A DNA stretch of 22,556 nt from CALXXL01 sp964512385 (GTDB lineage Bacteria > Verrucomicrobiota > Lentisphaeria > Victivallales > Victivallaceae). Each line of letters opens with the position of its first letter. The stretch's first letter is position 1. Location: assembly GCA_964512385.1 (NCBI GenBank), contig CAZEHZ010000032.1:1-22556 (forward strand), read 5' to 3'. A model generated the notes under the pieces. It searched no databases, was not told the DNA's origin, and saw only the letters and a list, made by a program, of their open reading frames with translations. Positions 8,616 through 16,769 of the stretch are shown here, in pieces. A program made the translations under genes and the position numbers.

Positions 8616-9490
8616 GTTTCACCCGTAATGCGATTGACTTTCATATGCACAGTACATTTTCCGATGGTTCGATGCCGCCGGAAGAGCTGGTGAAACTGGC
8701 CGACCAGGCCGGCTTGGCCGCCTGCGCACTTACCGACCATGATACGCTGGACGGCGTACCGGGATTTTTGGCCGCCGGAAAAAATTATCCCGATTTGGAG
8801 TTGTTCAGCGGTGTGGAAATTTCTACTCGCTACGGTTATCGGGAAATTCATATTGTCGGCTTGGGGGTAGACATAAAAAGTGCCGTGTTGAACCGTTTTC
8901 TGGCGCAAATGCGGCAGGAACGCTGGAAACGGGCCGAACTGATGGCGGATAAACTCGCCGGCTTGGGCTATCCGTTGCCGGAGAGCTGGAAAGCGCTGGA
9001 GGTGGTGGGGCGGATGCATTTTGCCGAACTGCTTAAAGAGAACTATTCGTTTACATCCATCAATGAGGTTTTTGAAAAACTTCTGCGGCGGGGGACCGCC
9101 GGTTATGTGCCGCGGATACTGCCGCCGCCGGTCGAGGTAATAAGTGCAATCCATGCCGCCGGGGGCGTGGCGATTTGGGCGCACCCGTTATATAGCCAGA
9201 TGCGGGAACGCAGTTGGGGTAAAAAAGTGTTGCGTCATCTGGTGCCGATGGGGATCGACGGCATGGAGGGGCATTACTCCGGCTTTACCGAAGAACAGAT
9301 GATTATGGTAAAAGGCTTGGCGGCGGATTATCAGTTGTTTTTATCCGGCGGCAGTGATTTTCACGGGGCTGGGCATGAGGGGGTGGCAATTGGTACGGGC
9401 TATGGCGATTTGCATGTGCCGATAGAGTTGCTGGGCGTTATAAAGGAAAAAATAAAATTTTATCAGGAGCATAGAACAGATGAAAATTAA
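8612..9490 (+). CDS. PHP-domain metal-dependent phosphoesterase (YciV/RNase AM-like)
   Basis: This 292-residue cytoplasmic protein carries the full PHP metal-binding series: HMHSTFSDGS (H11, H13, D18), TDHDT (D42, H43), GVEIS (E69), H80, GRMHFAE (H136), WAHP (H191), EGHYSG (E219, H221) and GSDFHG (D249, H251). This pattern and length match the TrpH/YciV group. Characterised members hydrolyse nucleoside 3',5'-bisphosphate or trim 5' ends of short RNA; which activity applies here is not visible. The segment usually read as GRPH is GRMH here. It overlaps the upstream amidase by 4 nt and the downstream amidase by 11 nt, so the three are probably co-translated. Confidence 0.9.
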   Translation: MSFTRNAIDFHMHSTFSDGSMPPEELVKLADQAGLAACALTDHDTLDGVPGFLAAGKNYPDLELFSGVEISTRYGYREIHIVGLGVDIKSAVLNRFLAQMRQERWKRAELMADKLAGLGYPLPESWKALEVVGRMHFAELLKENYSFTSINEVFEKLLRRGTAGYVPRILPPPVEVISAIHAAGGVAIWAHPLYSQMRERSWGKKVLRHLVPMGIDGMEGHYSGFTEEQMIMVKGLAADYQLFLSGGSDFHGAGHEGVAIGTGYGDLHVPIELLGVIKEKIKFYQEHRTDEN

Positions 9491-10460
9491 ACATATTTTT
9501 AAAATATTGGCCGCCGGTATGATATTGGGCGGTTGTCAGCCGCAGGAGATGATGGTGAAAGATGTAAAAATGGTGGAGTTGACCAAAACCGCCGGACAAG
9601 CGGAAATCCCGATGACGGTGGAACTTAATGCCGAAGAGACCGAATGCGTGGCGAAAACTCCGGAAAATGTGTTTAAAATGCACCATGCCGCCAGAGATTT
9701 TCAGTTTAACAATATAAAAATGTGGTTCGCATACCCGGCGTTGTTTAAAGAACATAGAGTGTGGATTGCGCAGGACGATTTTCAACGCACCTTGTTGCCA
9801 TTGCTGGATAAGGCATTGCCGCCGGCGGTAAGCGGCAAAACGATTGTAATTGACCCCGGACACGGCGGTAAGGATGTCGGCGCTGTCGGCAAAATCAGTC
9901 AGGAGAAAAACCTTAATTGGGCAATCAGCCGTCTGGTGGGCGATATTCTGACCGCCCGCGGCTTTACCGTAATTTATACCCGCAGTGGCGATGAAACTGT
10001 GGAGCTTGCTCCCCGTGCCGCCAAAGCCGCCGGAACCGGAGCCGATTTATTTGTGGCGATACACTGTAACGCCGCCCCGAATCCGCAGGCTAACGGCATT
10101 GAAACTTTCTCAATTTCTCCCCGTGGTGCGGCAAACAGTAATGACAACGCCGATCACTCGCTGGCGGTAAACGCCAATGCCGAGGCGAAAGGCTATGCTC
10201 ATACGGTAGAGTCATTTATGCTGTCGGCGGCGATTCAACAGGAGTTGATTAGAGCCACTAAAGCCACCGACCGGGGGGCAAAAAGGGCTCGGTTTCATGT
10301 GCTGTATAACAATACCGTACCGGCGGCGCTGGTGGAGTGCGGCTTTATGAGTTATCCCGCAGAGGAAAAAAAGTTGAACACCACCGAATATCAGCAAATT
10401 TTAGCCATGGCAATCGCTAACGGCATTACAAAATATGCAGAACAAAACACCACCAAATAA
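9480..10460 (+). CDS. Lipoprotein N-acetylmuramoyl-L-alanine amidase (Amidase_3)
   Basis: This 326-residue protein has a lipobox (ILGGC, lipidated Cys19, followed by Gln20, consistent with outer-membrane sorting). Residues about 65-110 retain a shortened version of the N-terminal module of the amidase encoded at 7614-8615; compare WIAQDDFQRTLLPLL here with FISWSDFTETVLPIF there. The Amidase_3 domain spans about 120-322, with zinc ligands H128 (IDPGHGGKDVGA), E142 (QEKN) and H195 (AIHCN) and catalytic E286 (LVECGF). It cleaves peptidoglycan stem peptides from MurNAc, here from a membrane-tethered position. AGGAG at 9465-9469 sits 10 nt before the ATG, inside the PHP gene, and the start overlaps the PHP gene by 11 nt. 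Confidence 0.92.
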   Translation: MKIKHIFKILAAGMILGGCQPQEMMVKDVKMVELTKTAGQAEIPMTVELNAEETECVAKTPENVFKMHHAARDFQFNNIKMWFAYPALFKEHRVWIAQDDFQRTLLPLLDKALPPAVSGKTIVIDPGHGGKDVGAVGKISQEKNLNWAISRLVGDILTARGFTVIYTRSGDETVELAPRAAKAAGTGADLFVAIHCNAAPNPQANGIETFSISPRGAANSNDNADHSLAVNANAEAKGYAHTVESFMLSAAIQQELIRATKATDRGAKRARFHVLYNNTVPAALVECGFMSYPAEEKKLNTTEYQQILAMAIANGITKYAEQNTTK

Positions 10461-10472
10461 TCAGGAGGCGGC

Positions 10473-10853
10473 ATGAACAGATTTTTACAACTTGGCATAA
10501 TTTGCGGCGGAATTTTACTGGCCGGTTGCTCGTTATTTACTGAACTGAGTGAAGGCGGTGAAGCCCGTAAAGAGCAGGCGGCGATGCGTCAGCATTTTGC
10601 CGACTTCAGCAATCCGGAAAAACATATTGCCAATGCGGTGAAATATGCGGCGCAGGAGCTGAGGTTGACGGCGGCTGAAATTAAATTTTTAAACGATAAT
10701 CCACCGCAAATTTCCACTAATGCCGATGGTACTATGGTGGCGTATTTTTGGCCTTTAGCCACTGATGACGGCATACAAGTAACGGCTACGGCGTCCTCTT
10801 TAACCATGGTTTCGGCTCGCCGCGGACTTTCGCAGGTGGAGTTTTTTATGTGA
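10473..10853 (+). CDS. Small predicted lipoprotein of unknown function
   Basis: This is a 126-residue protein with a clear type II signal peptide: hydrophobic residues 6-17 and lipobox LLAGC with Cys19 then Ser20. The mature part is short, with a charged helical stretch (about 27-70) and a predicted beta-rich end (about 78-126). I recognise no family. AGGAGG at 10463-10468 is only 4 nt from the ATG. It lies 12 bp after the lipoprotein amidase and 3 bp before comEC, so it is part of the same transcription unit; an envelope role is inferred from lipidation and neighbours only. Confidence 0.75.
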   Translation: MNRFLQLGIICGGILLAGCSLFTELSEGGEARKEQAAMRQHFADFSNPEKHIANAVKYAAQELRLTAAEIKFLNDNPPQISTNADGTMVAYFWPLATDDGIQVTATASSLTMVSARRGLSQVEFFM

Positions 10854-10856
10854 TAA

Positions 10857-12899
10857 ATGAGCTGTTCAGCTAAACGGCCTCCGGCGGGCGGCGTGTATTA
10901 TCTGTTGTCCGGCAGTGTCATAGCGGCATTATGCAGTTTACAGCAGTATTATGCGGCGGTGCTGGTGCTGATAATTACCGGAATATGGCTTTTCCGGCAT
11001 AAGGAAAACCGGCGGCGGGCGGTGTTGCTGGGGGCGATGGGAGCGGCGGTAACATTTGGCATGGTGCGGAACCCGGCGCCGTTGTCCGGCGTGGAGCTCC
11101 GTAAACTGGGCGGGAGTCAAGAGTGGCGTCTGCTCCAGTCTTACAATACCATGTATATGGCGCAAAACAGTTCCGGCGTTAAGGTGCTGATTCGCAATGT
11201 GCCGCCGAATGTTGGCGAACGGGTGCGGGTCAGTGGATTTGCCGTGCCGGTGTCAACTGCGATTAAGGTGAATTATGTGGACGAAACGGGCAAAGTCCGC
11301 CGGACGTCCACGCTGGCGGAGAGCAGTTTCAGCAGTTTTTGCCTTGCAAAGGGCGTGTCGGCCATAATTTATCCGCAGAGTATTGAGCCGTTGGCGACGA
11401 AAGCGGCGTCATGGCGGAGTTACGCCGAAAAAATCCGCCGGAGTCTGGTTGGCAGACTGCAACAGATTCTGCCACCGAAAAATGCGCAAATCACGGCGGC
11501 GCTGTTGTTTGGCGAACGGCGCAATTTAAATGACGATTTACGGAAAAACATGATTGTCGGCGGTATTATCCATCTGTTTTCGGTTTCGGGGCTTCATGTG
11601 GGGGTAATGTTTTTATTAAGCTACTGGATGTTCCGGTTTTTGCCGTCGTTGCGCTGGCGGGCGGCGTTGGCGGTGTTGCTGGCGGGCGGTTATGTGATGA
11701 CTTGCGGAGCTCAAACTCCGGCAATGCGGGCATGGCTGATGCTGGCGATTCTGTTTGCCGGGCAAATGACGGGTCAGCGGTTTCGCTCCTTATCGGTATT
11801 GGCGTTTACGGCGGTGATATTTATCTGGCATAATCCCGGCACGGTGCTGGATACGGGGTGGCAGTTGTCATTTATCGTTACCATGTTTTTGCTGTTATGG
11901 AGCGAAAACCGACGGGAATACAGTCAGGTTCGCACGGCGCTGGAGTCGTGGAAGCCGCCGATGTTGCGGCAAAACCGCACGTGGAGCGGGCGTATGCTGG
12001 ATATGCTTGGCAGTTGCACGGTGGCGTATCTGGCCGGAATGCCGCTGTTGCTTATGACGCAGGAGTTGTTTGTGCCGGCGGCGATATTGTTAAACATCAT
12101 ATTAGTGCCGTTGATTCCGGTGCTGTTCGGCGTGGGTATTGCCACGATGATTTTGCCGTTTTTGGCTCCGGTCGAGGTGTTTTTAACCAATTTTTTAAGC
12201 GGAATTGCGGCCTTTGGTGCGGCAAATTACGCCAATAACCGGGCGTTGATTCCCCCTTTGTGGGGCTGTATACTATTAACGTTTTTCCTGTTTTTAATCG
12301 TAAAAAATCAACCCAAATGGCGTTATGTCGGCTTGGCTGGTTATATCGGCTGGTGTGTGGTGATTTTTGGCGGCGCCAATGTACTGCCCCGGCAGGCGGT
12401 GATGGCGGTGGGCGGCGGGCAGGACTCGCCGTTTTTCATGGTGGTGGAGCCGGGCGCAAATCTGGCGGCGGCCTTTGGCGACCCGTCGTATCAGGCGGCG
12501 GATGCTCTGCAACGCTGGAGCAGTCTGCACGGGGTGCGTCGCTTGGATTTTTTCATGTTGCCCAACGGTTTAAGCCGCAGTGCCGCCGGAGTAAAAGCGT
12601 TGGCGGCGGGGATGGAATTAATTCAACTGCTTGTTCCGTTAAAAAAGGCGGGACATCCGCCGATTATCAGTGGCGAAAACACGATAAAGCCGATTTTTTT
12701 AGAAAAAGAGCAAATATGGCGCTATGGCAAGGCAATTTTCACTTTAAAAAATGGGTTTGACATGTTAAATTATGATAAGTGCAATATTTGGGTAAACGAG
12801 TTGAGTCCGGGATTGCGGAAAATAAGTGTGAACAACAGTATGCTGAAACTGGCCAACCGCCGTGATTTAGAGTTGTTTGTCTGGAACTTGGAGAGGTGA
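10857..12899 (+). CDS. comEC: ComEC/Rec2-family DNA-uptake channel protein with degenerate C-terminal domain
   Basis: This is a 680-residue inner-membrane protein. Residues about 15-70 are membrane segments, and about 80-180 form the periplasmic OB-like DUF4131 region. Residues about 205-485 are the Competence domain with the hallmark HLFSVSGLHVGV (239-250), preceded by AALLFGERRNLNDDL. In the family this protein passes one DNA strand across the inner membrane during transformation. The C-terminal 515-680 region begins VGGGQDSPFFMVVEPG where ComEC usually has 'DVGQGD', and continues as a beta-lactamase-like fold in which the expected TH-x-x-x-DH metal motif is replaced by LPNGLSRSAAG (568-578). 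The start follows the previous stop by 3 bp; GCAGGTGGAG lies about 16 nt upstream, so coupling is likely. Uptake by this organism is not shown, as no other com gene is present here. Confidence 0.88.
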   Translation: MSCSAKRPPAGGVYYLLSGSVIAALCSLQQYYAAVLVLIITGIWLFRHKENRRRAVLLGAMGAAVTFGMVRNPAPLSGVELRKLGGSQEWRLLQSYNTMYMAQNSSGVKVLIRNVPPNVGERVRVSGFAVPVSTAIKVNYVDETGKVRRTSTLAESSFSSFCLAKGVSAIIYPQSIEPLATKAASWRSYAEKIRRSLVGRLQQILPPKNAQITAALLFGERRNLNDDLRKNMIVGGIIHLFSVSGLHVGVMFLLSYWMFRFLPSLRWRAALAVLLAGGYVMTCGAQTPAMRAWLMLAILFAGQMTGQRFRSLSVLAFTAVIFIWHNPGTVLDTGWQLSFIVTMFLLLWSENRREYSQVRTALESWKPPMLRQNRTWSGRMLDMLGSCTVAYLAGMPLLLMTQELFVPAAILLNIILVPLIPVLFGVGIATMILPFLAPVEVFLTNFLSGIAAFGAANYANNRALIPPLWGCILLTFFLFLIVKNQPKWRYVGLAGYIGWCVVIFGGANVLPRQAVMAVGGGQDSPFFMVVEPGANLAAAFGDPSYQAADALQRWSSLHGVRRLDFFMLPNGLSRSAAGVKALAAGMELIQLLVPLKKAGHPPIISGENTIKPIFLEKEQIWRYGKAIFTLKNGFDMLNYDKCNIWVNELSPGLRKISVNNSMLKLANRRDLELFVWNLER

Positions 12900-12903
12900 A
12901 GAG

Positions 12904-13509
12904 ATGAAAATATATTGGAATTTTTTATTGTTTGGTGTTATGTTTCTGCTGTACGGCTGTGCGGCCTCCACCAACGATTTAAAAGTGGTGGAGAATTTTG
13001 ATGCCGCCCGTTTTGGCGGCACATGGTACGAACTGGCTCGCAAACCGCATACGTTTGAAGAGGGTATGAGTAACGTGTCGGCACATTATGAGTGTTTGCC
13101 GAACGGCAAAGTAAAAGTAACCAACACCGGTTATGAAGCGGATACCGGCAACCCGGAATTTCCGTTTAAAAAACGCATCATAACCGGCAGTGCCAAATTT
13201 GCGGAATCGCCGGATATCGGTTATTTAAGAGTTACGTTTTTCTGGCCGTTTTACGGGGATTATAAGGTGTTGGATTTGGCGCCGGATTACTCGACATGCA
13301 TTGTTACCTCCGGCAGTATGGATTATTTATGGATTTTAGCCCGTAAGCCGTATTTGTCTCCGGCGGAAATGACGCTGCAACTGCAGAAAGCGGCACTATT
13401 GGGTTTTGACTTGTCCGACATTATCATGGTAAAGCAGGACTTGAACTATATGTATTATAATGCGGCGTTTATGCCGGAAGCAAATAAAGAAGAAAATAAT
13501 GGCAAATAA
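12904..13509 (+). CDS. blc: Lipocalin family lipoprotein (Blc-like)
   Basis: This is a 201-residue protein. The signal peptide ends in lipobox LLYGC, with Cys19 as the lipidation site. Residues about 25-180 are a lipocalin barrel with the signature FGGTWYELARKPHTFE (37-52), the bacterial Blc form of G-x-W-Y-E-I-A-R, and a second block YLWILARKPYLS (141-152). In the family it binds fatty acids or lysophospholipids at the outer membrane. The ATG at 12904 is preferred because GGAGAGG (12890-12896) lies 7 nt upstream, overlapping the end of comEC. The gene overlaps the next one by 11 nt. It is somewhat longer than E. coli Blc (177), mainly by a C-terminal tail rich in Asn and Lys. Confidence 0.92.
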   Translation: MKIYWNFLLFGVMFLLYGCAASTNDLKVVENFDAARFGGTWYELARKPHTFEEGMSNVSAHYECLPNGKVKVTNTGYEADTGNPEFPFKKRIITGSAKFAESPDIGYLRVTFFWPFYGDYKVLDLAPDYSTCIVTSGSMDYLWILARKPYLSPAEMTLQLQKAALLGFDLSDIIMVKQDLNYMYYNAAFMPEANKEENNGK

Positions 13510-14698
13510 AATTTTAAAACTGAAACCGGGGCGTGAAAAATCGCTGAAGCATCATAATTACTGGGTATTTTCCGGCGCCATCGGCATGGCTCCGGCGGAA
13601 GCGGAAAAGGGCGAAACGATTGACATTATCTCGGCCGCCGGCGAGTTTATGGCGGTCGGCAGTTGGTCGCCGCAGTCGCAGATTTGTGCAAGAGCATGGA
13701 GCTTTAAGCCGGAAACGGTGGACGTTAATTTTTTCCGTAAGCGGTTGCGGGCGGCGCAAAACTGCCGGGAAATTTCCGGCATTGCACAAAACAACTCCGG
13801 TTACCGGCTGGCGGCGGCGGAGGGCGATGGCTTGCCCGGTATTGTGATAGACCGTTATAACAACATAATGGTAATGCAGTTATTGTCTGCCGGCAGTGAT
13901 TTTATGCGGTCGGAAATTGTAAATGCAATCCGGGCGGAATTTCCGGAAGTAACCGCTATTCTGGAACGCTCCGATGTGGCGGTACGGAAAAAAGAGGGTC
14001 TGGAAGAGCAGAAAGAGCTGTTGTTCGGCGATGCCGGAAATTCGTTGCCGGAGATTAAGGAGAACAACTGCAAGTTTATTTGCGATGTGCAGAACGGGCA
14101 TAAAACCGGGTTTTATTTTGACCAACGCTCCAACCGGGCGCTGGCGGGAACTTTGGCGGCGGGGCGTACCGTGTTGAATTTATTCAGTTATACCGGCGGT
14201 TTTGGGGTAACTTGCGCCTTAAATAACGCCAAATTGGTGGAGAATGTGGACTCCAGCGAATCGGCGTTGGCGCTGGCGGCGCAGAATATGGCGCTGAACG
14301 GCGTTTCGGCCGATAAATTTGTGAATACCGAAGCCAACGTATTTGAGTTGTTGCGGGCCTATGAAAAAGCCGGCAAACGGTTTGATATGATAATTCTGGA
14401 CCCGCCAAAACTGGTGGACGCCCAAGCCCGTCTGATGAAGGGGGCGCGGGCATATAAAGAGTTGGCCATGCGCAGTTTTAAACTTTTGAATCCGGATGGT
14501 TTGCTGTTCACCTTCTCCTGTTCCGGGTTGGTAACGCCGGAATTATTTGCCAAAATCACGTTTGATGCGGCTTACGATGCCGGTTGTTCCGGCTTAATTT
14601 TGCGTCGGCTTACGCAGGATGCGGATCATCCGGTGCGGCTGAATCACCCGGAAAGCAGTTATTTAAAGGGTTTGCTGGTGCAAAAGTGCCACGCCTGA
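13499..14698 (+). CDS. rlmI: Class I SAM-dependent rRNA methyltransferase (RlmI-like, PUA domain)
   Basis: This 399-residue protein is close to the 396 of E. coli RlmI, which makes 5-methylcytosine in 23S rRNA. An N-terminal PUA domain (1-75) is followed by an EEHEE-type linker region and a Rossmann methyltransferase. NLFSYTGGFGVTCALN (227-242) is the SAM-binding motif, NVDSSESALALAAQN (249-263) the acidic loop, ILDPPKL (299-305) the DPPK motif, and FSCSG (339-343) holds the candidate catalytic Cys341. The ATG at 13499 is chosen from the conserved N-terminus (LKPGREKSLKHHNYWVFSGAI); a longer upstream reading lacks homology. It overlaps the lipocalin by 11 nt. Exact RNA target is inferred. Confidence 0.87.
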   Translation: MANKILKLKPGREKSLKHHNYWVFSGAIGMAPAEAEKGETIDIISAAGEFMAVGSWSPQSQICARAWSFKPETVDVNFFRKRLRAAQNCREISGIAQNNSGYRLAAAEGDGLPGIVIDRYNNIMVMQLLSAGSDFMRSEIVNAIRAEFPEVTAILERSDVAVRKKEGLEEQKELLFGDAGNSLPEIKENNCKFICDVQNGHKTGFYFDQRSNRALAGTLAAGRTVLNLFSYTGGFGVTCALNNAKLVENVDSSESALALAAQNMALNGVSADKFVNTEANVFELLRAYEKAGKRFDMIILDPPKLVDAQARLMKGARAYKELAMRSFKLLNPDGLLFTFSCSGLVTPELFAKITFDAAYDAGCSGLILRRLTQDADHPVRLNHPESSYLKGLLVQKCHA

Positions 14699-14734
14699 GT
14701 CAGGAATGCAGATAATAGAAAAGGTTAATAATAT

Positions 14735-15835
14735 ATGACATTAGACGAACTTAACAGTTTTGCCGCCGAATTTGCCGGGCGTTTGCAGACCTTGCGCCGC
14801 TTTTTGAAAATCGATGAAAAACGTGCAGAAATGGTGCAGATTGAAGAAAAGATGGCGGCACCGGAGTTTTGGGATAAAAAAGAGGAAGCCAAGGTGCTGA
14901 TGGACAAATTGAGCAGTTGCCGTAACTTGCTTGCTCCGTTCGACCGCTTGAATAAAGATGCCGAAGATTTTGCGGTGCTGGCCGAATTCGCCGCTGAAGA
15001 CGAGTCCATGCTGGCCGAGGCCGAAACTACCGCACATAAGTTGGAAAAAGAGTTGTCTGAAATTGAAATCATCAGCTTTTTGTCGGGCAAGTTTGACCAT
15101 AACAACACTTATATCTCCATTCATGCCGGGGCCGGCGGCACCGAATCCTGCGACTGGGCGTCCATCTTAATGCGTATGTATCGGCGTTATTTTGAACGCC
15201 ACGGCTGGAAGGATGAAATTATCGACATTCAGCCCGGTGAAGAGGCCGGTATAAAGAGCATCACCATGCGGGTAACCGGAGAGTTTGCCTATGGCTATAT
15301 GAGGTCGGAAAAAGGCATTCACCGTTTGGTTCGAATCTCGCCGTTTGACAGTAACGCCCGGCGGCATACCTCGTTCGCCGCCGTGGACGAGTTCCCGGAT
15401 ATTGATGAAGATATCGATGTGGAAATTGAAGAAAAAGATTTGCGGATAGATACTTACCGTTCCAGCGGCGCCGGCGGCCAGCATGTGAATACTACCGACT
15501 CGGCCGTGCGTATTACCCACCTGCCGTCCGGCATTGTGGTCTGCTGCCAGAATGAGCGTTCACAGCATAAAAACCGTGCCACCGCTATGAAAATGCTGCA
15601 GGCAAAACTGTATCAGCAGGAAGAAGAAAAACGGCGGTTGGAGGCGGCGGGCATACGGGGCGAACAAAGTGAGAACGGCTGGGGCAACCAAATCCGGTCG
15701 TATGTTCTGCAACCGTATCAGATGGTAAAAGATTTGCGCACCGGAGCCGAAACCGGCAATACCGCCGCCGTGCTGGATGGCGATATTGATATGTTTGTGG
15801 AAGCGTATTTAAAGAGCGGTTCGCTAAATGGCTAA
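14735..15835 (+). CDS. prfB: Peptide chain release factor 2 (RF2)
   Basis: This 366-residue protein is the full RF2 length. It recognises UGA and UAA stop codons and triggers peptide release on the ribosome. Residues 202-204 are the RF2 stop-codon motif SPF (in RISPFDSNARRHTSF) and 247-249 are the catalytic GGQ (SSGAGGQHVN). The N-terminal coiled-coil region spans 1-115. The gene is one uninterrupted frame: RRFLKID (21-27), where many prfB genes carry an in-frame UGA and a +1 frameshift, is plain sense codons here. An AAAGG Shine-Dalgarno about 10 nt upstream precedes the ATG. A 36-bp gap separates it from the methyltransferase, and the stop overlaps rnhC by 8 nt. Confidence 0.97.
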   Translation: MTLDELNSFAAEFAGRLQTLRRFLKIDEKRAEMVQIEEKMAAPEFWDKKEEAKVLMDKLSSCRNLLAPFDRLNKDAEDFAVLAEFAAEDESMLAEAETTAHKLEKELSEIEIISFLSGKFDHNNTYISIHAGAGGTESCDWASILMRMYRRYFERHGWKDEIIDIQPGEEAGIKSITMRVTGEFAYGYMRSEKGIHRLVRISPFDSNARRHTSFAAVDEFPDIDEDIDVEIEEKDLRIDTYRSSGAGGQHVNTTDSAVRITHLPSGIVVCCQNERSQHKNRATAMKMLQAKLYQQEEEKRRLEAAGIRGEQSENGWGNQIRSYVLQPYQMVKDLRTGAETGNTAAVLDGDIDMFVEAYLKSGSLNG

Positions 15836-16766
15836 TCCAAAATCCGGCGTTTTTACCTTAAATGAACGCCAGCGGGGGCAGTTGCAGGAGTACTGTAAGG
15901 CCAGAGGCTGGGAATTTGCCACGGCGCCGTATGCGTTTTGGAAGGTAAAGGCCCCCAATATGTCTTTAGTGGCTTACGAGAGCGGCAAACTGACCGTGCA
16001 GGGTAAAATGGCGGCGGAGTTTATTGAGTTTACTTTAGAGCCGGAAATTTTGCAGTCGTTTGCGTTTTCGGCGGCGAAAGAGGCGGTGGAGCCTCGCATA
16101 AAGGCCGATGATTTTCCGGCGCACGGCGGGATTGATGAAAGCGGTAAAGGCGATTTTTTCGGGCCGCTGGTGGTGGCCGGAGCATATGTGGATGGCTCAA
16201 CTGCGCAAAAATTGGTGGATTTAGGTGTAAAAGACTCTAAATTGATTAAATCCACCAAGCAGATTTACGCCATTGCACCGCAAATCAGAGCCATATTGCC
16301 ACGGCAGTACGCCGTAATTACGGTCGGGCCGGAGGCATATAACCGCATGTACGGGCAAATTCGTAATTTGAACCGTCTGCTGGCGTGGGGGCATGCCAGA
16401 GTAATTGAGAATCTGCTGGAGCTGGTGCCGGACTGTCCTCGAATGCTGTCGGACAAATTCGGGGCCGAGTACCTGATTAAGCGGGCGTTAATGCAAAAAG
16501 GCCGGCAGGTGATTTTAGACCAGCAGGTGCGGGCCGAGGCCGATGTAGCGGTGGCGGCGGCCAGTATTTTGGCCAGAGAGGGCTTTCTGCGGGGCATGGA
16601 ACGGCTCAGCCGGGAGTTTGGGATTGAATTACCGCGCGGTGCTTCGGCGCAAGTCAGTCGCCGGGCGCAGGAAGTGGCGGAAAAATTTGGTTTGGAAGCA
16701 TTGACACGTTGTGCAAAAGTGCATTTTAAAACTTTTGAGATTTTGAAAAACAAAATACAGGGGTGA
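15828..16766 (+). CDS. rnhC: Ribonuclease HIII
   Basis: This 312-residue enzyme degrades RNA in RNA-DNA hybrids. Residues 1-85 form the TBP-like N-terminal substrate-binding domain that distinguishes HIII from HII. The catalytic domain starts at GGIDESGKGDFFGPLVVAG (100-118) with D103 and E104, continues through DSKLIKSTK (136-144), and includes D209 (LSDKFG) and D239 (AEADVAVAAASILAR, 236-250) as the other carboxylates. The D-E-S-G-K-G-D form with Ser and Lys is typical of RNase HIII. It overlaps prfB by 8 nt, so it is translationally coupled. It is followed by a membrane protein gene starting 4 bp later. Confidence 0.95.
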   Translation: MANPKSGVFTLNERQRGQLQEYCKARGWEFATAPYAFWKVKAPNMSLVAYESGKLTVQGKMAAEFIEFTLEPEILQSFAFSAAKEAVEPRIKADDFPAHGGIDESGKGDFFGPLVVAGAYVDGSTAQKLVDLGVKDSKLIKSTKQIYAIAPQIRAILPRQYAVITVGPEAYNRMYGQIRNLNRLLAWGHARVIENLLELVPDCPRMLSDKFGAEYLIKRALMQKGRQVILDQQVRAEADVAVAAASILAREGFLRGMERLSREFGIELPRGASAQVSRRAQEVAEKFGLEALTRCAKVHFKTFEILKNKIQG

Positions 16767-16769
16767 GTC

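Noticed and set aside
12877..12903. TTG start for the lipocalin gene
   Set aside because: It would place charged residues ahead of the signal peptide; the ATG at 12904 has a good Shine-Dalgarno 7 nt upstream and a clean lipobox.
13460..13498. Upstream ATG for the RlmI-like methyltransferase
   Set aside because: It adds a basic stretch unlike the family and lies deep within the lipocalin gene; the ATG at 13499 gives the family N-terminus and length.
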